Origin: Lampris incognitus
Taxonomy: Eukaryota; Chordata; Actinopteri; Lampriformes; Lampridae
Assembly: GCF_029633865.1 (NCBI RefSeq)
Contig: NC_079217.1
Location: 32,809,090-32,873,089, forward strand
Direction: 5' to 3'
DNA: 64,000 bases
A program made the position numbers and the translations under genes. Shown here in pieces: positions 26,001 through 34,700 of the stretch (positions are counted from its first letter, which is position 1; the number at the start of each line of letters is the position of its first letter). A model generated the notes under the pieces. It worked only from the letters and a program-made list of their open reading frames with translations. It ran no database searches and was not told the DNA's origin.

Positions 26001-29000
26001 GTTAAACATACAAGGGTGAGCAGGTGAGGAAATCAATAGGCAGAGTTTATATGCATAACTTCACCAAATTGATATCAGTCTGTACTTGTTAACTGATTTT
26101 TTTAGCAATAATGTTAGTATTGTACTAATGTGATTTCCTTTACAAACTTCTTTAATCCATGTTGAAATAAAGAACCTTCATCATTCTAGATGGCGTTTAT
26201 TGTAAAGCTACATGCCACAACACAATTGATTAGCATGATTTAAACCAACCTGACTGCAGTATCAGATAGGTGGGGGTTCAGATGACATCAAGTGAGTTTG
26301 CTGATTGTCAAAAACCTTCTTGAGCTCATTGCAGTGTCCTAAGTAGTAAAAGCTCGTCTTTAGGTGCCTATGTAATCTCAAAAGGCTAGTATCTCAAATT
26401 ACCATGTATTGAAGGCCTAATACATGGAGTATTTGTGCATGCAGCTCTCTACTTACAGAAAAGGCTCCAAAAATGAAGGCTTTCCCAACATCCGTTGGCA
26501 CCAGACAGCTGACACTGGCTTTGTTCCCAACCTGAGAATGAAGAGAACCTTCATGGCTGTGGCAATGGATTTGCCAGATGAGACCTCACCCTATGGCACG
26601 TGAGTATGTTTATAGTGGCTGCAGGGAGTGAAACACAAACAAGGAAAAGCATTATGCCCCCTTTACATGAGTGCATAATTAACATTATCCATATTTTACA
26701 CAACACAACAGAATATGTACATCTATTGACATTTTTGTTTGCTTGTGGGGTATACAACAGAGATCCCTTGTTAGATATATATATCTACAATCCACTCTGG
26801 GCTCTGACTCATTTTCCAATTAAAGTTTAATTCCTTTCAAACTTTTGGAAGACATTAATGCCTGCACAGGTTTTGAAGAGTTTGGTTGGTGTTTAATTTA
26901 TTCTCCAAACTTCCCTGCAATTCCAAAATCTTACATGAGCCAGAGATTTTCAAATACACTTTCTATACTCCTTCAGACTTTTCCAACCTGCATAGGAACC
27001 TTGACCTCTGTATGGTCCTTAAGCATAAACTTTAAGACATGCAGTACATGGATGCATAAGTCAACTCCTAGAACGCACTTTACGGTGAACAAATGCCTTC
27101 TGACACTAATGCATTTCATATAATAGAGACAAAATTATGTCCAAATTGCTATCACTTAACTGCTATACTTGTGAAAAGTAATCCTTAGAAAATGATTGAC
27201 ATGGTCTCAAGACACAACAGATAGCTTGGCAAGCCATGTGGTGAGGAAGGCCAATACTTTCCTTTAATGCCCAGGTGACCCTCTTTAAGGGGCAGTTTGA
27301 GCCTTTTCACTATGCTTCTGTAGCGAATTCAGGGGGCAGCCGGGAACCACCGCCCAGCCAGGAATCGATCCCGGATAGCCCGCACCACGGGCGACTGCAT
27401 TAACCAGTCAACTAAAGGGTCTGACCTGTTAGCCAAGGGCTTGCGAGTCTACACATCCATGGTCATTACATTACTACCTTCCTTCGGGAAGCACGTCCCT
27501 GTGCTTCAGCATATCAGCTCCCTCACACCTCTGGGTGCACGTGCTTCCGATGGCCTCAAGGTCTCATCATCCCACTTCTGACACCAATGTTGTGAATTCA
27601 GAGGCAGATGGGCAGTGAACCCGGGTTGCCCGCACCATGGGCAACTGCACTAACCAGTCAAGTAAAGGGTCTGACCCTTTAGTTGACTGGTTAGCGTAGT
27701 CAGCTATGGTGCAGGCTGTCTGGGTTTGATTCCAGACTGCCCCCTGAATTTGCTACACTTCAACATGTCGGGATAAAATCAGATAATGTATCCCCACGTC
27801 AGTAAGAATACTTAATTTGTATGGAATGTGGTTTCCCATAGTGTATGGAAACATTTTCACTGATTATTCTCTTACCACTTAATGTCTTGATATTTTTTTA
27901 GTTCAGTCTCATGAAATGACTCATGATATACTGTATCCTTTGCTCAGAGCTTTTAAAATCCTTTTCTACTGGCAAAATTTATTTTATGGAACAATGGAAT
28001 TTTAATTAGAATTTGTGCTTCAGTATCCACCCCAGGGACAAGCAGGATGTTGCCTACAGACTAACATTGGGAGCAAGAGCAGTGGCTTATGGAGATAAGG
28101 ATGTGCAGTTCCTTGGACCTTTCCCCTACAAAATCTTGGTTGCTCAGGCGCATCTCAATGTCACCTATGACCAGACGATCTCTATCAACCCATCTCAAGA
28201 TATCTTTGAGGTAAGGCTAGCAGACATTTAATCAATGGGGTACTTCTGCTAATCTTAATCTACTAAACTTTGTTGGCAAGATCAAATGCATGTTATGTAT
28301 ATTCTGGAAAGGAAAAACAAAAGTTATACCATCATTATTAGCTAATTAAGAAAAAAAAACTTTCCTTACTTCCCAAGAAATTAATATGATGTGCCAGGTA
28401 CTACTCTCGCTTTGTAAACCAGACCATGGGCTCTATTTTCTTTTTTGGACCCCCCCCCCTTTTTTTTCTCACCAGTTGTACTTGGCCAATTACCATATTT
28501 TTCTGAGCCATCCTGGTCACTGCTCCACCCCCTCTGCCAAGCCGGGGAGGGCTGCCAACATTCCAATTCTGACTCTAAAATCCACACTGCTACCCTTCCT
28601 CCTCTTCCGCTGCTTCTGGACATGCCTTCCCCCTCTCCTTCTCCTTCACCCAACAGTAGCATAGTAGTTTCCACTGGCACCCTGCTGGCCACCAGTACTG
28701 GTGGTGGTCATTGGTCACCAGGGCCTCGGCCGATATGGTATGGAAATCTGACTTCTGATTCGCCTAATTGATTTGGCAAAGGTTTTACACCAGATGCCCT
28801 TCCTGATGCAACCCTCCGCATTTATTCGGGCTTGGGACTGGCATTAAGAATGCACTGGCTTGTGCATCCTCAGAAGCTGGCTTAATAAATCATTAAACCA
28901 GTAACAACTAAATGAATGCAATGCTCTTAACAAGTTAATCAGAAGAAAAAAACAAAACATCAATATGCAGCTGGTGAATTTGATGTAAATCAAGGAATTT

Positions 29001-29796
29001 GCGCTCATCATGACATAGAAAATTCAAATTGGCGAAATGAATGTCTGCTTGGTCCAAGACCGAAGGGGCTAATTTTTGGCCAGAACTTGTGTAAAGACTG
29101 ACACCAGAACAGTGCAAGTCCGAATAAACACCACAATGGTAACTGTACTAGTCCGCCATCGTTTTAACAGTGAAAATTTCACTACACTGTAATACTATGT
29201 GAGCTTTTTTTCCTTTACTAGGGGAGGACTGTTTTCGATTCTAAATTTTCTATTTAAGAGACATAAATTGATAAGAAACAGCTAGGTCAGGTTGTACTTT
29301 ACTGATCTCCTTCAGGTAAGATTTATATTCATTTCAAAAACAAGGTAAAGTATCATACTCACCTTTTCTCGAAAAATTATTATGAGTCCGCACTGTCTGA
29401 GATCGAGTCAAGTTCCAGTCATTATGCTATTAAGTCCAAGATGAGTGTGATTCCATATTCAAGTACAAACCTTACTACTACCTCACTCATATATGTAATC
29501 AGTGATCAGTAGGCATTGGCATTTTCTCATTTTGTTTGTTTTTTTGTCTCAAGATCTGCTGCTCAGCCCTGAAGGTGCCATGTGGTCCTCAGTCCATTTG
29601 GCTTCCAGCTCCCATCATGCAGTGGGACTTTAACACTGTCAAGGTGTCCACCAGTGTGTGTCAACCTTCTGAAAGAGTGGCTGGTCTTCGATATGCATGG
29701 AAAGATTGGCCCTGCGACTTCAAGGCTTGTCCAATTTACAGCACTAGTGGGATTTTACCTGCACCTCCATTTAAAATCAACCGCTGGCCAGGATAG
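13222..29796 (+). CDS. siae: Sialate O-acetylesterase (10 exons)
   Basis: Removes O-acetyl groups from sialic acids in the secretory/lysosomal system. Exons: 13222-13279, 14462-14623, 15495-15649, 18809-18947, 19362-19530, 19695-19792, 23222-23355, 26445-26599, 28024-28210, 29554-29796. Every junction is GT-AG and phase-consistent, and the joined frame is 1500 nt, 499 aa plus stop. Exon 1 encodes a signal peptide (MATITCICSALTFLALYACA). The SGNH-type nucleophile is in CGGQSNMAF (Ser117) and the catalytic His in TIHPRDKQ (His359). WGGTPIEAWSS, SVLWNAMIHPL, WYQGEQN, IRWHQTADTGFVPN and a C-terminal WPCDFKACPIY match the vertebrate enzyme, whose human form is 523 aa. Introns are packed with transposons, and two acceptors follow long GT repeats. 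The gene is convergent with tbrg1, as in human. Confidence 0.95.
13493..13558. repeat. (TA)n microsatellite
   Basis: About 33 TA units in siae intron 1, adjoining the LINE 3' remnant that follows. Confidence 0.95.
13561..14040 (-). mobile_element. LINE RT C-terminal remnant in siae intron 1
   Basis: The minus strand reads ISRMDYCNSLLAGLPACTSK, then QTVAARLVFNPPKTARHSA, AAHIKFKTLMLAYK and LNSLIRVYT. This is the post-palm C-terminal region of an L2/CR1/Rex-type LINE, a different family from the LINE at the left edge. The rest of the element is missing (5' truncation), as is usual for LINE copies. Confidence 0.75.
14902..14995. repeat. Short palindromic MITE
   Basis: Arms 14902-14926 and 14969-14995 are inverted copies (TTTTCACACTGGCCAAAAAA). 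The loop is about 40 nt. It is intronic and non-coding. Confidence 0.65.
15735..15802. repeat. (TA)n(TG)n compound microsatellite
   Basis: About ten TA units followed by about 24 TG units, in siae intron 3. Confidence 0.95.
15807..16500. repeat. Direct-repeat pair in siae intron 3
   Basis: Units at about 15807-15875 and 16421-16487 share ATTCTTTATGAGACAGTACA and AGCCTGTTTCATG. Similar stretches flank other fish MITEs. The intervening 540 bp is AT-rich and not recognised. Confidence 0.5.
16564..16637. repeat. (TA)n array containing a Tc1 insertion site
   Basis: A TA array of more than 30 units. Its last TA is the target site of the Tc1/mariner element at 16638, and TA units resume after 18255. 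Confidence 0.95.
16638..18255 (+). mobile_element. Tc1/mariner element, DD38E (Intruder-type), apparently complete
   Basis: The 1618-bp element is flanked by TA and has inverted ends beginning CACTACCGTTCAAAAGTTTG that match for 27 bp. It holds one uninterrupted transposase gene. It sits in siae intron 3, sense to the host gene. Both ends, the target duplication and the gene are intact by eye, so it may be young. Confidence 0.9.
17041..18093 (+). CDS. Tc1/mariner transposase, DD38E, intact
   Basis: The protein is 350 aa from ATG 17041; ATG 17050 (MARKRELSS) has a better context and gives 347 aa. It is a nuclear enzyme that binds the element's inverted repeats and performs TA-targeted cut-and-paste. 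The N-terminal helix-turn-helix pair covers about residues 8-110 (LSSETRQSILVLRNEGYSMR..., RRLRDSGL), with a GRPR hook in KRSGRPRCTT. The catalytic domain has D1 in LWTDESKF, D2 in LQQDNDPKHTS and E in SPDLNPIELLW. I counted 38 residues between D2 and E. Classic Tc1 has 34, and DD38E is the reported signature of the Intruder family. There are no stops or frameshifts. Confidence 0.93.
   Translation: MLKMARKRELSSETRQSILVLRNEGYSMREIAKKLKISYTGVYYSLQRTAQTGSNQSRKRSGRPRCTTEQEDKYIRVSSLRNRRLTGPQLASSLNSTRKTPVSTSTVKRRLRDSGLQGRVAKKKPYLRLTNKRKRLRWAKEHRHWTEEDWKKVLWTDESKFEVFGSQRRTFVRRRTNEKMLEECLTPSVKHGGGNVMVWGCFGAGKVGDLYRVKGILNKEGYHSILQRHAIPSGQRLIGANFILQQDNDPKHTSKLCKNYLEQKQAAGILSVMEWPAQSPDLNPIELLWEQLDRMVRKKCPSNQSNLWELLLEAWGAISPDYLNKLTARMPKVCNAVIAANGGFFDESKV
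18289..18610. repeat. Duplicated segment around a (TA)n array
   Basis: Segments at about 18289-18358 and 18538-18607 share CCGGAAACCAT, AATGGTGT and GAGCGGAATAT. They flank a TA array (18462-18520). A small palindrome (CATAGCAGT / ACTGCTATG) lies at 18386-18430. Confidence 0.55.
18724..18790 (+). repeat. (GT)n tract before the siae exon 4 acceptor
   Basis: About 33 GT units end 17 nt before the AG of exon 4 (18807-18808). The 17-nt gap has only a short TTTT as a pyrimidine run. Confidence 0.95.
19287..19343 (+). repeat. (GT)n tract before the siae exon 5 acceptor
   Basis: About 28 GT units end 17 nt before the AG of exon 5 (19360-19361). Confidence 0.95.
19823..20730. mobile_element. Non-autonomous hAT-like element interrupted by another repeat
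   Basis: It starts CAGGGATGGGTAGAGTACTG and continues with CTCAAGTAAAAGT-type repeats typical of fish hAT MITEs. Related sequence resumes at about 20620-20720 (AGTGAAGTAAAATG). The middle (about 20150-20268) is one arm of the palindromic MITE family also seen at 22126 and 40958. There is no coding capacity. It lies in siae intron 6. Confidence 0.5.
21370..21500. repeat. Dispersed fish repeat (TGGATGGA tail)
   Basis: CACCCAATGACTGCTGGGAT is followed by AGCGGCTTGGATAATGGATG and a GGAT tail. Related copies lie at 21590-21700 (inverted), 25520-25660, 45674-45713 and 51290-51375. Confidence 0.6.
21590..22018. repeat. Inverted copy of the same repeat, (CA)n and a second dispersed repeat
   Basis: An inverted copy of the 21370 repeat is joined to a CA array (21702-21782). 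It then runs into a fish repeat with GGAGGAAACC, GGGGAGAACATGCAAACTCC and CTGTGAGGCAACCGCGCTAA. The last block recurs at 24600-24825. Confidence 0.6.
22126..22312. mobile_element. Palindromic MITE (family copy 1)
   Basis: Inverted arms contain GAATCAGTTCATCTGGATAC and its complement, with TCAATAATCCAGG at the outer left end and a short centre reading CTTAGCTGAGTGATGAAA. It is the same family as 40958-41115 and the arm at about 20180-20268. Confidence 0.7.
22577..23138. mobile_element. hAT-type MITE with 8-bp TSD
   Basis: Inverted ends are CAGTTGTTCTCAACCTTTTT and CCCCGGTTGAGAAACACTG. The 8-bp duplication CTCTAGAT is at 22569-22576 and 23139-23146. The element is 562 bp and non-coding, in siae intron 6. 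Confidence 0.85.
24460..24830. repeat. Dispersed fish repeat
   Basis: It contains TTAATCCCCGTGG, GGAGCAGTGGGCAGCC, GGTGGGAGGAAACCGAAGCA and CTGTGAGGCAACAGTGCTAA. It is homologous to 21800-22018. In siae intron 7. Confidence 0.6.
25520..25660. repeat. Dispersed fish repeat (copy of 21370 family)
   Basis: CACCCTGTGATGGCCTGGCG ... CCACCCAATGACTGCTGGGA ... a GGATGGATG tail. Confidence 0.6.
25960..26000. repeat. (GAT)n microsatellite
   Basis: About 13 GAT units in siae intron 7. Confidence 0.95.
27319..27757 (-). mobile_element. TRIM-like miniature LTR element with tRNA-like terminal repeats
   Basis: On the minus strand a 170-bp terminal repeat (27757-27588) begins TGTAGCAAATTC and ends ...GAATTCACAACA. 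It is followed immediately by a primer-binding-site-like TTGGTGTCAGAAGTGGGATG, a spacer of about 134 bp, and a second terminal repeat (27453-27319) that begins TGTAGACTC and ends GAATTCGCTACA. Both repeats have TG...CA ends, and a 4-bp CTTC duplication (27315-27318, 27758-27761) flanks the whole. The repeats contain tRNA-like blocks such as TGACTGGTTAGCGTAGTC and a B-box-like GGTTTGATTCC or GGATCGATTCC, on both strands, because the longer repeat is itself palindromic about GGGTCTGACCC. There is no coding capacity. I do not recognise a named family. Confidence 0.6.
28440..28890. repeat. SINE 3' fragment and dispersed repeat tail
   Basis: 28440-28560 is a minus-strand partial copy of the tRNA-derived SINE at 29850-30293 (TGGCCAATTACCATATTTTT, CACTGCTCCACCCCCTCTGC). 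28760-28880 is a separate fish repeat (CAGATGCCCTTCCTGATGCA ... CGGGCTTGGGACTGGCATTA). In siae intron 9. Confidence 0.6.
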
Positions 29797-29855
29797 GACC
29801 AGAGAAGCCAGGGAATGGAATATTCTGTATGCCCACAACATACAATACCTTTTCT

Positions 29856-30293
29856 TTTTTTTCCTCCCCTTTTCTCCCCAATTGTATCTGGCTAATTACC
29901 CCACGCTTCCGAGCTGTCCCAGTCACTGCTCCACCCCCTCTGCCGATCCACGGAGGGCTGCAGACTACCACATGCCTCCTCCGATACATGTGGAGTCGCC
30001 AGCTGCTTGTTTTCACCTGATAGTGAGGAGTGTCACCAAGAGGACGTAGCATGTGGGAGGACCACACTATTCCCCCCAGTTCCCCCTCCCCCCCGAATAG
30101 GCGCCCTGACCGACCAGAGTAGGCGCTAGTGCAGCGACCAGGACACACCCACATCTGGCTTCCCACCCGCAGACACGGCCAATTGTGTCTGTAGAGACGC
30201 CCAGCCAAGCCAGAGGTAACACGGGGATTCGAACCGGGATCCCCGTGTTGGTAGGCAATGGAATAGACTGCTACGCGATCCGAACGCCCCCTA
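29856..30293 (-). mobile_element. tRNA-derived SINE, full length
   Basis: On the minus strand it starts GGGGGCGTTCGGATCGCGTA (head) with the B box GGTTCGAATCC inside a tRNA-like fold. The body is CGTGTCTGCGGGTGGGAAGC ... TGTCCTGGTCGCTGCACTAG, and it ends AATTGGGGAGAAAAGGGGAG. It lies in the siae 3' region, about 60 bp past the stop codon. Confidence 0.8.
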
Positions 30294-30650
30294 CAATACC
30301 TTTTCTTATTGTTCAGTTTACCCACTATGTAAAGATTATCCAATTTTTTTATACTATGTCATGTGCCTATGTCTGTTACTTATTTGTTGTCCATTCAAAT
30401 TGGGGAAATAACAGCTGCCACTAGCCAATTGCAAGTATGTCTCAGCCTGGTTGAGTATCTTTGCCTACTTTACAAACCACTTTGGCATAAATCTTTTTTA
30501 TTGTTATAGGGTTCTTTTCTATTCTATAAAAGAGTACCGTAACCACCTGTCACTGACACAAGTAAAACAAGTTATCTGCCCTATGACCAATAATGGCAAT
30601 TTAAAAATAGCAACACGATTTTATCTTAAAAAAAAAAGAAGAAAAAAAAG

Positions 30651-31096
30651 GGGGGTTCTGGAGTGTCCGGGTAGTGTGGCCATCTATTCTGTTGTCTACC
30701 AACATGGGGATCGCCGGTTTGAATTCCCGTGTTACCTCCAGCTTGGTTGGATGTCCCTACAGACACAATTGGCCGTGTCTGTGGGTGGGAAGCCGGATGT
30801 GGGCATGTGTCCTGGTCACTGCACTAGCACCTCCTCTGGTCAGTCGGGGCGCCTGTTCAGGGGGGAGGGGGAATTGGGGGGAATAGCGTGATCCACCCAT
30901 GTGCTATGTCCCCCTGGCGAAACTCCTCACTGTCAGGTGAAAAGAGGTGGCTGGCGACTCCACATATATCGGAGAAGGCATGTGGAAGTCTGCAGCCCTC
31001 CCCGGATCAGCAGAGGGGTTGGAGCAGTGACTGGGATGGCTTGGAAGAATGGGGTAATTGGCCAAATACAACATGGAAGAAAAAAAAAGGGGGGGG
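30651..31096 (+). mobile_element. tRNA-derived SINE, full length, opposite orientation
   Basis: Same family as 29856-30293 but on the plus strand, with B-box remnant GGTTTGAATTC (two differences from the consensus), the shared body, and an A/G-rich tail GAAGAAAAAAAAGG. The two copies form a large inverted repeat about 360 bp apart. Confidence 0.8.
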
Positions 31097-31145
31097 GATT
31101 CCGATGTAACCATTACAAATTAATTTCAACTTCTATCATTTACAT

Positions 31146-31151
31146 AATAAA
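31146..31151 (+). terminator. Candidate siae poly(A) signal
   Basis: AATAAA on the plus strand, 1.35 kb after the siae stop. The extra length is mostly the two SINEs. An earlier, non-canonical signal is possible. Confidence 0.35.
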
Positions 31152-31182
31152 ACAAAGACATTCATCAAAATAATCTGTGTGC

Positions 31183-31188
31183 TTTATT
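31183..31188 (-). terminator. Candidate tbrg1 poly(A) signal
   Basis: TTTATT on the plus strand is AATAAA on the minus strand, 612 bp beyond the tbrg1 stop and facing the siae signal about 30-40 bp away. Confidence 0.5.
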
Positions 31189-31799
31189 GTTCCTATGGAA
31201 TCCAATTAAAATCGATTTAAATGAAAATGAAAAAACAAATGGTAACGACTAATTCTTTCATCCAAACATACAATGTGAAGATTGTAACAAATGTTTCAAT
31301 TGGGGAAAGGATCAATTTCAAATATCACACATCATGACAGCTACATAGGTTAAGAACAGCTAAATCCTTTCACATGGAGAAAAGCTTTACTCAGAATTTG
31401 TTCTGCATAATCTCATGTTAGTATGACAATATAAGAGTTGGGCTTTTGGAGTCTTGCATATATAGTAGAGATAAAAAGAATAAGAAAAAGAAAAGTCTAT
31501 TCCGGTATAAAGGAATACTGTTGTGGCTTTCATGAGGTTAAGCAGAAGGCTAGCTCCTTAGCCACGCTAGTACAAATTCCCAGTACCATGAAATCCAGTC
31601 TCACTATAAGCAGACAGCATAATCCTCCAGGTTTTCCCCACTACACCCACCTGCTTTTGCTTTCAATCAAACTGTACAGGTGGTATTTGAAACTTTTTGA
31701 AAATAGGAGCATTGTAAAGGATTGAGTGTGCAGAACAGAAGTACATGGGAATTATAATGAACATTATATTCACACATACACACATTATATATATATAGC

Positions 31800-34700
31800 T
31801 CAAGAGCTAAAATACGATCCAGAGGGCTTCATGGTGGGCGAGGTGAGGTGATGCTGATGAGAGGAGCTGGGAGACTGGGGGGTCTGTCCTAGGAAAAAAG
31901 ATAAGACATTTTCAGTTTTTTTTACATGTTGGGTTGGATAGCATGGTGCCGATAACCATGCTAGACCAAGTGTTAAAAAGAAAAAAAAGCTGTTTTTTTA
32001 TCAACATCATTCTCTGATCATCAAAAGCTTGATAATTTATGGATTTTTTTTCTAGGTTTTAACTGCCCCACTCTCAACAAGTAGGACTAACGAGGACAGG
32101 TTCCTGACTATTACATATAAAATACCAGCTTAAAATTTTTAACAACACATTAACAACCTCTTTTTTTATTTTTTTTCAAAACTGTTGAATGTCCCTTATG
32201 AGAAAGACCTGGGACAACAGCTGCAAGGGTAGGGATGATTAAACACATTAAACATATTTTGGAGGTAGAAAGTATTTTGTTTTTGCACTGGTGGTCTGTG
32301 GAACTCCACTAAGCAGTTGAGGACCAGTGATTTAACTTGTAGGGGGTTTTAGCTCAAGGGAACTTTAAAAGCTGTTGTTGTAGGAAGAGAAAGTGCTACT
32401 CAGTTATTTTTTTCTAGCTCCATGTGTGCTTTTCAACATTTCATCATTTGCATAGCTTCAGTGGATGCATACTCAGAAAACGTGCTGTTCTACTCACTGT
32501 AATCCAGGTCAAACTGATGAAAACGTCTCACAATTTTCTGAAGTGATCATAACCAATCTTATCGCCAACCAACCTGAGATAATGTGCTCTGTCTTTGTGT
32601 TCTCATCAAAGCCCTGGTGTCGTTGGTAGGCCTCGAAGTTGACTGATGCATCATCCTCTGACAGGCTGTGAGGAACCTGTCCATCCCCTGGGCGACACAC
32701 CTCAAAACGAACCCACTGGTAACTACAAAAACACCATGAAGAACCATGCCTTTAACGCGACAGAAGAAATTATGGAAATACTCAAAATCTGTTATTCCTA
32801 TGGAATGAAGAAGAAGCAAGTGAAATGTTCTGATAAAAGCAAATACATTAATGATGCCCTCTAATCTGCATTCAAGCACACCTGCACTAATTAATTGAAA
32901 ATGTCTATGAGGTATGACATTTTGAGCACCCAAAATGTGGGTACTTTGAAATATAGTTTGATTGGCAGACTTAAAATCTTTAAAGGGAGAGCTCAAATGA
33001 AAATCCTGGATTACAGCTGATGAAACACAGTCAAACAGCAGGGCAGACGTACTTGCTACATTTGCGTGCTCCGGGACAACTCTGGATGAGGTTCTGAATG
33101 GTGGGGTGAGAGAAGCCGAAGAAGTCTGCTCCTGACGGCACAATAGGTTGCACGGGCTTGGATCTGAAGATGCACAGATAGGACTGTATACATAAAATAA
33201 ACAACGGCTCTACTTATTAGAGTATTTTACAAACTGACAGAGTGATTTAGTAAAGGCAAAGGAATAGAATGAGACAATAATAAAGATAGGGAATGACTTT
33301 ATAGTACATTATTTTGATTATAAATTATAGCCCCAGTTCTTTAGGTATGTTGCTCCAAAGCCTAGGAACCCTCTGGTAAGGGCTAATTCACCCTGGGTCC
33401 TCAGTCTAACCTTTGGAAGAACAAGCGTGTTGTGACATACGTAACGGTCAGGCACAGACACACCTTAAAACAAGCTATCTCTTTTAAACTGGTAATCTTA
33501 AACGTTTTCATAAAACAAAAGTCTGTTTCATTAGTATCTATCACAGATGATGGTAAAACAATGACATTTCAGCATAATCTCAAATCATGAAAGTATTTGA
33601 TTCTGAAATAATTTGCATTTAAAAAACAATGTCAGTACAACTTCCTGCAAAAAACCTCAAACTGTGCATATGAACCATGACAGGAACTGCCACGTTTTAA
33701 TTCCGTCATCAGTGGTTGGTCCACTAGAGAGGATAAGGTAGAACTTCCTCTCTGGTGGATCAACCAGAGAGAAGCATCAAAGACAGTTAACTAGTGAGCA
33801 ATATTAATCTAATGGTGAATGGAAATCTTCAAGATTGCCATTTTCAAAATCAATCAAAAACTCACAGGTAGCCAGTGCAGAGAACCTAAAACATGGGAGA
33901 TCTCTTCCCTTTCCTTAGTCCTGGCTGGTAAGCGGGTAGCTATTTTCAACGAGTTGCAGACAGTCAACTGATTTTTTATTTCTCTGAGGCCAGCAAACAG
34001 TGATTAAGCATGCTTGAGACAAAGGCATGCTTTTTCTCTGGCAGGCAACGAGAGAAAGGGTTTGACCTTTGCGATACTTCTCATGATACAAGGCAGTCTT
34101 TTTTTTAAATAGCTTGAATGCAGCATGAAATTAAAATCAGAATTTAAAACTAACCACCAGATATCTCACCTACACTAGGACAGTGGTTTCTTAACTGCAA
34201 ACCTCAGGACTCATACTACTGCTTGCTTCCTATTATGTCAAGTTTTCCAGCATTCTAATCAGGGTTTTCTGACCTGGATCAACAGGTAAACTTCACCAAA
34301 TACCTGGCAGGAGAGACAAACAGCAGTACTATGAGTCCCAAGATCTCCAGCTGAGAACCACTGATCTGGACCTAATTGGTCACAAGCTGCCCTGACACAT
34401 TCTATTAAAATTAAAAGCAAAATACAATTAATTAATGTTGACTTTTCTCAAGCACAGGATAAGTCGACATCCAAACCTTTACAACACACACCAAAGTATT
34501 AACAAAGATAAAGTTTGTTGAGATTTACAGAAAGGTAAAGCAGCCAGAATGGTAAAATAAGATTAGTTGGCTCAAAAGACGACATTTGAATGTAAGTATC
34601 CAGAGCTTTGCCTGGAGCATTTTTTTTTCAAATTAATATAGATCTTTTAATTTCCTCTATCTTTTTGTGATTCAGTTTTGTCAATCAATTTTAATCAGCC

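Noticed and set aside
27319-27757. tRNA gene
   Set aside because: D-arm-like and B-box-like stretches are present, but no complete cloverleaf with anticodon and acceptor stem could be drawn. The context is a terminal repeat of a mobile element.
30190-30293. Functional tRNA gene at the SINE head
   Set aside because: The B box is good, but the body continues into the SINE and the acceptor stem does not pair.
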